Of a DNA stretch of 64,000 nucleotides, positions 58,426-64,000 are shown piece by piece. The DNA is from Acinetobacter pullicarnis (lineage in GTDB: Bacteria > Pseudomonadota > Gammaproteobacteria > Pseudomonadales > Moraxellaceae): the NCBI RefSeq assembly GCF_006352475.1, contig NZ_VCMZ01000001.1:1922001-1986000 (forward strand), written 5' to 3'. A program made the position numbers and the translations under genes. The stretch's first letter is position 1; every line of letters begins with the position of its first letter. The notes under the pieces are model-generated. The model saw only the letters and a program-made list of their open reading frames with translations. It did no database searches and was not told the DNA's origin.

Positions 58426-59139
58426 GTGAAATTAATAGTTTATCTTTTTTTAATATTATTTAGTGGGTTTACTTTCGCAATTGAAGCGCCTATTAAGTGG
58501 ATACGTTCACCTGTATTGTCATTAAGTGAAAGTGTTGCTGGTCATAAAATCAAAAAATTTGAAGTACAAGCTGCCTTTACTGCAAATGAGAAAGGTGAAA
58601 TCGTCAATGCTAAAATTATAAAAAGCTCTGGTAGACGACAAGTCGATACATATATTTTAGCTGGGCTCTATTTAGAAAAATTACAAATTTATTATGAAAA
58701 TGGAAAACCAACACCATTTTATGCTATTCAAGCCTTTGAAATTAATAATAAATACGCCAATGATAAAACGTATTATCTATGTAGATTTGAGACAAAATCA
58801 AAAAATTATGAATCTCAACAGCAATATACAGATTCTACTGAGGCATTAAAAGAATTAGATTATGTATATCTTAATGCACCAGTTTCAAAACGTGAATTTG
58901 AGCTATCTAAATATGTAGATGAAAATCTTGGCGAATTTGAGATCGAATTTTATTCTCAAGATGGCAAAATTTCTAATGTTCGTGGTATTAATTCAAAAGA
59001 CTATTTTTGGTTATATGCGGGTGAAGCAGTGGAATATGCTAAAACAATTCAGCCGAAAAAAGCTAACTGGTCTAAGAATCGTCACAAATTTACAGATACC
59101 ATTACATTATCTAGAAAATGTAATTCGAAACCAATCTAG
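58426..59139 (+). CDS. Secreted TonB-C-like protein
   Basis: This encodes 237 residues beginning with GTG. The signal peptide KLIVYLFLILFSGFTFA leads to FEVQAAFTANEKGEIVNAKI and KSSGRRQVDTYILAGL, which resemble the TonB C-terminal pattern (V-x-F-x-I, D/N-x-x-G-x-V, SSG-x-x-x-L/V-D). A second, similar unit follows: LGEFEIEFYSQDGKISNVRG. Unlike TonB there is no N-terminal anchor or Pro-rich linker. It may bind periplasmic or outer-membrane partners; the function is unknown. It is followed by the toxin-antidote pair. Confidence 0.6.
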   Translation: MKLIVYLFLILFSGFTFAIEAPIKWIRSPVLSLSESVAGHKIKKFEVQAAFTANEKGEIVNAKIIKSSGRRQVDTYILAGLYLEKLQIYYENGKPTPFYAIQAFEINNKYANDKTYYLCRFETKSKNYESQQQYTDSTEALKELDYVYLNAPVSKREFELSKYVDENLGEFEIEFYSQDGKISNVRGINSKDYFWLYAGEAVEYAKTIQPKKANWSKNRHKFTDTITLSRKCNSKPI

Positions 59140-59225
59140 CAGTTAATAAAATAAAATAGGAATTCGATAGTCCCATGTTTTTGAATAGCCACTGATTTTG
59201 TAAATACTTTTTAGCTAAATGAAGC

Positions 59226-59522
59226 TTGAAATACACCACCGAAGTCTTTGATGAATGGTTTAGTAAGTTAAAAAATCAACAAGCAAAAAGACGTATACAA
59301 GTTAGGATTGATCGGGTTGAAGATGGAAATTTTGGAGATACAGAACCTGTAGGTGAAGGTGTTTCTGAGTTACGTTTCTTTTTTAGTCCTGGTTATAGAG
59401 TTTATTACTGCAAGCAAGGACAAAGGGTTGTTATCTTATTAGCTGGCGGAGACAAGTCTACACAAAGCAAAGATATAAAACTTGCCCTTCAATTGTCACA
59501 AGATTTAGAGGAAGAGTTATAA
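59226..59522 (+). CDS. RelE/HigB-type toxin (addiction-module killer)
   Basis: This encodes 98 residues of the ParE/RelE-like fold: FDEWFSKLKNQQAKRRIQVR, then SELRFFFSPGYRVYYC (the central GYRVYY beta strand), and VVILLAGGDKSTQSKDIKLA with C-terminal helix. In this subfamily (Gp49/HigB type) the toxin is a ribosome-dependent RNase. It starts with TTG at 59226 directly after a stop in the same frame, with no strong ribosome site. The antidote starts one base after its stop. Order toxin then antidote is the HigBA type. Confidence 0.88.
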   Translation: MKYTTEVFDEWFSKLKNQQAKRRIQVRIDRVEDGNFGDTEPVGEGVSELRFFFSPGYRVYYCKQGQRVVILLAGGDKSTQSKDIKLALQLSQDLEEEL

Positions 59523-59804
59523 ATGGCTATCAAACTTCGTAAATGGGATAGTGCTGAGCACCTTAAAACCGAAGATGATATGCAAGCTTACTTAGAAGCT
59601 TGTATTGAAGAATCTAATGGTGATGCAGCATTTATCGCAAAAGCTTTAGGAAATATCGCAAAAGCTAAAGGCATGGCTCAATTATCCAAAGATACTGGTC
59701 TAGGACGCGAGAGCCTTTATAAAGCACTTTCAGGTGATGTAAACCCAAGCTTTGATACTATAATTAAAGTCGTTAAAGCACTGAATTTACGTTTAGCAAT
59801 TTAA
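59523..59804 (+). CDS. Addiction-module antidote (HigA-like HTH)
   Basis: This encodes 93 residues of the putative addiction-module antidote family: KLRKWDSAEHLKTEDDMQAY, then FIAKALGNIAKAKGMAQLSK and the HTH recognition part KDTGLGRESLYKALSGDVNP followed by the conserved F-D-T-I-I-K-V-V-K-AL. It likely binds the toxin and represses the shared promoter. The start ATG lies directly after the toxin's TAA. Confidence 0.9.
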   Translation: MAIKLRKWDSAEHLKTEDDMQAYLEACIEESNGDAAFIAKALGNIAKAKGMAQLSKDTGLGRESLYKALSGDVNPSFDTIIKVVKALNLRLAI

Positions 59805-59883
59805 TAAAAAATTAATAAAAATGGGAGGGTAATACCCTCTTTAGATTATTAATAGCTCAATAAGAGAAAGTGAATCCCGATTA

Positions 59884-60378
59884 ATGAGATATCGGGATTT
59901 CTATATATGTAGCTGTTTGGAGGTCTTTTTAAATAATCTAGAGAAGACTCATAAAATAAAACGTCTTGATAGCAGTGAAAGTTTTTCTCAAATCAAACTC
60001 ATTGATTTGCTTTTATTGATTGTATATTGGCGACTTACTCAGGTGATAATTTTGATGCTTTTAGATTTGAAAAACCCAACAAATTTTAAAATGTTATTGC
60101 TTCTAAACTTAGGTATTTTACATGCATTGAAAAATAAGATAATAACAATTGAGGAGGCTGAAATTATGCTTTACTCACCTCATATGATGAATCTTTTAAT
60201 AGAAAATAAAATTCGACAAGAACTAATAAACATTATTCATTTAGGGACTGAGTTAGAAGATGTCACTGCTTTAAATTTGGATTTAAATTTGGCAATCGAA
60301 AAGATGATAGCAATATCTGAAGAAGCTCTCACAAAATGTGCAGACATTGCAGGGGAGCAGCGCTGGTATGTCGATTGA
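59884..60378 (+). CDS. Possible DUF3969-like protein
   Basis: This encodes up to 164 residues. The C-terminal two thirds (LLLLNLGILHALKNKIITIE, EAEIMLYSPHMMNLLIENKI, IINIIHLGTELEDVTAL) look like DUF3969 proteins, which are about 110 residues long; this is from memory. The first 57 residues are hydrophobic and poorly matched, so the real start may be the ATG at 60055, with AGGTGA at 60038-60043. The gene is 80 bases after the antidote. Function unknown. Confidence 0.55.
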   Translation: MRYRDFYICSCLEVFLNNLEKTHKIKRLDSSESFSQIKLIDLLLLIVYWRLTQVIILMLLDLKNPTNFKMLLLLNLGILHALKNKIITIEEAEIMLYSPHMMNLLIENKIRQELINIIHLGTELEDVTALNLDLNLAIEKMIAISEEALTKCADIAGEQRWYVD

Positions 60379-60447
60379 AATCAACAAAAATGATCAGAAT
60401 AAATATATAAATATTAGTCTTACCATAGGTGCCAATTATTAAACAAT

Positions 60448-60470
60448 AAAAAGCCCCATGGTTAGGGGCT
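60448..60470 (-). terminator. Minus-strand terminator
   Basis: AGCCCC (60452-60457) pairs with GGGGCT (60465-60470). On the minus strand the stem is followed by TTTTT (AAAAA at 60448-60452 on plus). It would end transcription coming from the right, where only broken frames remain. Confidence 0.6.
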
Positions 60471-60573
60471 AGTCGTATATGAGTCAAAGCTCATATACTG
60501 TAAGAGGCTCATCTCAAACTGCGCGTATTAGAACATAAACATTTGCTGATGTGTTAGTGAAAATTAATTTTAT

Positions 60574-60857
60574 TTAAGAGATTCCTGACTTACAGAACTT
60601 TTCAAGGTTAACAATCACGGTATCGTTGTGATGCGGTTTTAATGGACTAAGCACAATATTTTTTGGCTTTGTTTTAAAGCAGGCGTTGTATAAATAGATG
60701 TTTTGATTTCGGTCACAAATGTAGAAGTGCTAAGCGCAAGGCCGCAACGGGTGCATCGATCAAGTTTGAAGCAAGTGGTATTTTGAATAAAGAAATGACT
60801 TAAAAACAAATCGATTAATGATCGCTTTGGCGCTATGATCCATTTTAAAAAGAACAC
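60574..60857 (-). pseudogene. Decayed minus-strand gene
   Basis: Reading the minus strand from 60841, MDHSAKAIINRFVFK is followed by CFKLDRCTRCGLALS in another frame and then, in a third frame, FYICDRNQNIYLYNACFKTK, PKNIVLSPLKPHHNDTVIVN and LEKFCKSGIS with a stop at 60574. The last frame is open from 60729 with no start codon. A terminator lies 100 bases beyond. The mix of protein-like pieces in shifting frames fits decay. The family is not recognised. Confidence 0.35.
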
Positions 60858-61039
60858 TGTGATTTACAGTGGTATGGCGATCATATTTAAGTCATGTCGT
60901 CCTGCTAAAATTCATTTGAAATAGCGAAAATTTACAGGATTGGTTTGGGTGCTGATTTATTTAACCCAACTGCGTGTATGTGATCGCGGAAAAGAAACAA
61001 TAGAGAGGAACATATGCTTTTTCATTTTAATATTTATAA

Positions 61040-61192
61040 GACATTTTCAATAGAATAAGCAGTCAACATCATGCAGAAACACCGGCAGTGCTTACTTAAA
61101 CTCCAATTGCCTTTATTTATATTGTCAGTCCAGATATTCAACGTAAAATTGTAGCGGTCGATTTAAATGAAGACTATGCTATTAACATCTAG
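61040..61192 (+). pseudogene. Decayed plus-strand gene fragment
   Basis: One frame reads DIFNRISSQHHAETPAVLT, a TAA, then TPIAFIYIVSPDIQRKIVAV and DLNEDYAINI with TAG at 61190-61192. The text after the internal stop is protein-like. No start codon or ribosome site is visible. It may be the tail of a lost gene. Confidence 0.35.
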
Positions 61193-61208
61193 GTTCTAAA
61201 TTAACATT

Positions 61209-62318
61209 ATGAAACACTTTCGTTTTTCAATTATATTTACCATCATCTGCTTAGCAATATCAGCCTATTGGGGCTTCACGCATGGTGTGCAAAGCGGCGT
61301 GATGACGATGCTCAAAGCACTTGCGATTACGGCTATTTTGGCGGTGATGGAAGTGTCCTTATCTTTCGATAATGCAGTGGTGAATGCTTCAGTACTTAAA
61401 CACTGGGATCAGTTCTGGCGCAAGCTATTTTTAACGGTCGGGATCATCGTTGCTGTATTCGGTATGCGTTTATTATTCCCACTCCTGATTGTTGGTGTGA
61501 CCGCCGATTTAAGCATGATTGAGGTTGCACAACTGGCACTCAATCATCCTGCCGAATATTCTGCAAAACTCAATGCACATCATGCAGAGATTGCGGCCTT
61601 TGGTGGTTTGTTCTTATTGCTGGTATTTTTAAACTTCCTATTCGATCAGGGCAAAGACACCCATTGGTTTCATTGGCTTGAAGTCCGCTTGGCGAAGCTT
61701 GCCAATATTCCAGCAATGTCGATTTTTCTTGCATTGGTTGCGTTGGTAATCATGGCAAGCAATGTACCAGAAGCATCACGTCTTGCCGTTACGATGGCGG
61801 GAATCTGGGGGATTATCGTCTATGTGGGTGTGCAAGTGATTGGACATGCATTGGGCGGTGGCACTGAGGAAGATGATCAAGTACAAAGTAGCGCATCAAA
61901 TGGCAGTAGTAATATTGTCAAAGCGGGTATTGGTGGTTTTCTTTACTTGGAAGTGCTTGATGCCTCATTTAGCTTTGATGGTGTGATTGGTGCCTTTGCG
62001 ATTACAGATGATGTTGTGATTATCATGCTTGGTCTAGCGATTGGTGCGATGTTTGTGCGTTCTATGACGATTTACTTGGTTGAAAAGGGCACGTTAGAAG
62101 CCTATATCTACTTAGAGCATGGTGCACATTATGCTATTGGTGCACTGGCATTGATTATGCTGGGTAGCGGAACCGGCTTACATATTCCAGAAGTGGTAAC
62201 CGGTTTAATCGGTGTTGCATTTATCGTTTGGGCGGTGGCATCTTCAATTAGCTATAATAAAAAGCAGCAAAAAAATCCAGATGCTGATACTGAGTCTTTG
62301 AACTCAGAGCAGTCTTAA
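61209..62318 (+). CDS. DUF475 (TerC-type) membrane protein
   Basis: This encodes 369 residues with about nine hydrophobic segments. The duplicated signature SLSFDNAVVNASVLK and the later DASFSFDGVIGAFAITDDV hold the acidic residues in membrane helices that characterise TerC-like and DUF475 proteins; TerC members take part in metal-ion export (such as manganese). A polar loop with GGGTEEDDQVQSSASNGSS splits the two halves. The C-terminal tail is Asn/Lys/Glu-rich. Substrate not shown. No manganese riboswitch pattern was seen before it. A terminator follows. Confidence 0.85.
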   Translation: MKHFRFSIIFTIICLAISAYWGFTHGVQSGVMTMLKALAITAILAVMEVSLSFDNAVVNASVLKHWDQFWRKLFLTVGIIVAVFGMRLLFPLLIVGVTADLSMIEVAQLALNHPAEYSAKLNAHHAEIAAFGGLFLLLVFLNFLFDQGKDTHWFHWLEVRLAKLANIPAMSIFLALVALVIMASNVPEASRLAVTMAGIWGIIVYVGVQVIGHALGGGTEEDDQVQSSASNGSSNIVKAGIGGFLYLEVLDASFSFDGVIGAFAITDDVVIIMLGLAIGAMFVRSMTIYLVEKGTLEAYIYLEHGAHYAIGALALIMLGSGTGLHIPEVVTGLIGVAFIVWAVASSISYNKKQQKNPDADTESLNSEQS

Positions 62319-62342
62319 TCTAAATACCAACGCCCAGAAAGC

Positions 62343-62372
62343 AAAACCGCGCTAAATCTAGCGCGGTTTTTT
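62343..62372. terminator. Bidirectional terminator between DUF475 and hydrolase genes
   Basis: AAAACCGCGCTA (62343-62354) pairs with TAGCGCGGTTTT (62359-62370), a near-perfect 12-bp stem with AAAA/TTTT ends, between convergent genes. Confidence 0.9.
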
Positions 62373-62393
62373 ATGTGTTTTACCGTATTTTGA

Positions 62394-64000
62394 TTAAGGT
62401 TTATAGCGTCCCAATTCAACCAAATGCTGGCGTAAGATTCGACGCAGCTCTAATACCGCTTCTGGTGTTTCTTGAATAGAATGGCCACCTTTGAAAATTT
62501 GTTCTGAAGCTGCACCATCAAGATGTGCGCTACGGTAAGGAACAATCCCATCTGTGATGACATCAGGGTCGGTACTGTCGGTGATATTGCCCATAATTGA
62601 ATGGAACACGATTCCTTTGCGTGGCATGACATCTTCAGTGAGTTCGGTGAACTTGGAGTTATGGCTTAAATCACTTGGGCCATTTTGAATCACGCCCTTA
62701 CCAATTTCATTAATAAAGTTTTTGAAGTTAGTGTCTTGATCTACGACAGCATCTGCCAATGCACCGACAAAGGCACCCGGTAATTTAATAATACGGCGCG
62801 CGAGTTTGGTGAACCAACGATCGGCAAAGGCTGTGCCACGATGTGGTGCTGAAAGAAAAATAGCACGATCGAAATTCATAATCGGTTGCATGACAAAACG
62901 TTGTGTAAAGAACTGATTGTCTTTGAATTTATTAACTTGTCTTGAATTGTAGAGTGCCAATGCAGGTTTGCTTAGGTCTGCATCACTCACCAAGAGTCGT
63001 GCAACAATTCCACCCATACTATGACCAATTAATACCGCATCTTTGTTGGCAGAGTCATTGGGGTTTAAGGTGCTAAAGGCTTGATTGATGATGGTGTTGA
63101 TTTGAAAGCGGCTCTCTAATATTGGCATATTGGTTGAATAGAAGGTTTGCCAAACTTGATAGTGATCACGTAAAACGGGATCACCCATAATGTCATTGGT
63201 CAGTCGAATCCAAGCTTCGGGACTACTGGCAAGGCCATGGACCAAAACGATCACTTTTTTGTGGGGGTTATATGGTTCCAACATATATAAATGAGGCATG
63301 GTTAAATGCTTATCACGATCGATTAAGCTTAAATATGCCGCAGCACCAAGATTGTTTTCAGCTAACCATAAGCCATAGGGTGCAGAGAAATTGGCGGCTA
63401 ATGGATAAGTTTTATCTGCAACATTGAGCTGATCTACATTAAATGGATCATAAATTTTTAAATTAAAATTTGGACCATTAATAATTTGTTCGATAGTTTC
63501 TGTGGATTCTGGTTCGGCTGCAATGGTCACCGCTAAATAGCGCGCCGTATGGATGTTGGGATTGACACCATTTTTATAATCATGGTGTACAGGGTCCATA
63601 ATGTATTGATCTTCTTCCTCTTTCTCTATTTTAGGTAAGATGGCCACAAATTCTGAACCAAAACCATCACGGCGGTTAATGCTGCGTAGGCCAGAGAAGT
63701 TGAGATTATAGCTGGACAGTAGATTTTCAATTTCTTTATCTTGAAGTTGAGGATAGTTGGTCACGTCAACGCTATAGACACTATCCGCTACTCGAATGTG
63801 CTTTTCAATTTTTTGATTGGGGTGGCGTAAGCTGTATCCATTGACCATTTTTGCCAAAGCCTGATTATAGAAATCTCGAATTTGTACTTGGCGGTTATCA
63901 AAAATTCGGTCTTTGGGAAGACGTTTGGTTTCAAATAAATAGGCATAGCTGTAACGTATACTTTTATCAAGCATGGTGAGGCTTTGGTCGAGACAAGTAT
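62394..64000 (-). CDS. Alpha/beta-hydrolase (lipase/esterase-like), 5' end outside the window
   Basis: The visible ATG at 63974 would give 526 residues, but the codons before it are open to the window edge (reading TCLDQSLT), so the true start is probably further right and could add a signal peptide. The core has the oxyanion start KVIVLVHGLASSPEAWIRL, the nucleophile GHSMGGIVARLL (Ser319 counted from 63974), a likely acid in the segment TDGIVPYRSAHLDG, and the His in KGGHSIQETPEAV. These match secreted triacylglycerol-lipase or esterase-like proteins. The first 190 residues are an unknown helical domain. Substrate not known. Confidence 0.8.
   Translation of the reverse strand, partial: TCLDQSLTMLDKSIRYSYAYLFETKRLPKDRIFDNRQVQIRDFYNQALAKMVNGYSLRHPNQKIEKHIRVADSVYSVDVTNYPQLQDKEIENLLSSYNLNFSGLRSINRRDGFGSEFVAILPKIEKEEEDQYIMDPVHHDYKNGVNPNIHTARYLAVTIAAEPESTETIEQIINGPNFNLKIYDPFNVDQLNVADKTYPLAANFSAPYGLWLAENNLGAAAYLSLIDRDKHLTMPHLYMLEPYNPHKKVIVLVHGLASSPEAWIRLTNDIMGDPVLRDHYQVWQTFYSTNMPILESRFQINTIINQAFSTLNPNDSANKDAVLIGHSMGGIVARLLVSDADLSKPALALYNSRQVNKFKDNQFFTQRFVMQPIMNFDRAIFLSAPHRGTAFADRWFTKLARRIIKLPGAFVGALADAVVDQDTNFKNFINEIGKGVIQNGPSDLSHNSKFTELTEDVMPRKGIVFHSIMGNITDSTDPDVITDGIVPYRSAHLDGAASEQIFKGGHSIQETPEAVLELRRILRQHLVELGRYKP

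Larger units (their letters stand above)
60379..61208. other. 830-base gap with decayed gene pieces
   Basis: This stretch has no intact gene. It holds a minus-strand terminator (60448-60470), a broken minus-strand frame (60574-60857), and a broken plus-strand frame (61040-61192). An inverted repeat (TATATGAG ... CTCATATA, about 60475-60497) lies next to the terminator. Confidence 0.5.

Noticed and set aside
60896..61208. Manganese riboswitch before the DUF475/TerC-type gene
   Set aside because: TerC relatives often have one, but no matching paired elements were seen; the stretch contains a decayed reading frame instead.

Overview
The window looks like chromosomal DNA of a gammaproteobacterium, most likely an Acinetobacter. 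Base composition is AT-rich (roughly 40% GC by eye). The gene set and protein style fit that genus: TamA with a long N-terminal extension, MFS-coq7, a DUF2797/DUF6231 divergent pair, GTG-started acnB and an OmpW-type porin. The assignment rests on recognising protein families by reading, not on a search. No tRNA, rRNA, CRISPR array or intact insertion sequence was seen.

Layout. 0-6 kb: the end of an unknown gene, a large OmpW-family outer-membrane protein with three copies of an ACTTTCGCA motif upstream, an orphan fimbrial subunit, a secreted Cys-rich protein overlapping a GNAT acetyltransferase, ispF, and a phosphatase-like protein with a hexamer repeat at its C-terminus. 6-18 kb: housekeeping genes (aroG, a TSUP exporter, lpxB, DUF2797, DUF6231, a YqiJ-like OB-fold membrane protein, thiM with a zinc-ribbon protein, a frameshifted small gene, an SH3-like secreted protein and pepN). 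18-25 kb: an RDD protein, a DUF4349 lipoprotein, and an AraC regulator divergent from an SDR / acyl-CoA dehydrogenase / acyl-CoA ligase cluster that probably degrades a short or branched acyl chain. 25-31 kb: a large TPR-like protein, a MoeB/ThiF-type E1-like enzyme, an ABC1 kinase, folB and folK.

31-39 kb holds the complete Kdp potassium system, kdpA-kdpB-kdpC then kdpD-kdpE. It has no recognisable kdpF; a short His/Gln-rich reading frame sits in its place. A palindromic CTCTCCCT/GGAGAG repeat family flanks kdpD and supplies the last codons and stop of kdpE. 39-49 kb: coq7, an LplT-like MFS carrier, and tamA-tamB for outer-membrane protein and lipid homeostasis. 49-54.8 kb: a lipoprotein, a collapsed glyoxalase pseudogene, acnB and unknown membrane proteins.

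54.8-61.2 kb is the accessory part. It has a three-gene ECF-type transporter operon (MptD/Trep_Strep-like S component, EcfT, and a fused double ATPase), a possible small RNA, a TonB-C-like secreted protein, a RelE/HigB-type toxin with its antidote, a possible DUF3969 protein and several decayed gene fragments. The window closes with a DUF475/TerC-type membrane protein and a secreted alpha/beta-hydrolase whose start lies beyond the right edge. The strongest candidates for something undescribed are the ECF operon with its island, the leader frame before kdpA, and the repeat-derived ends in the kdp operon.
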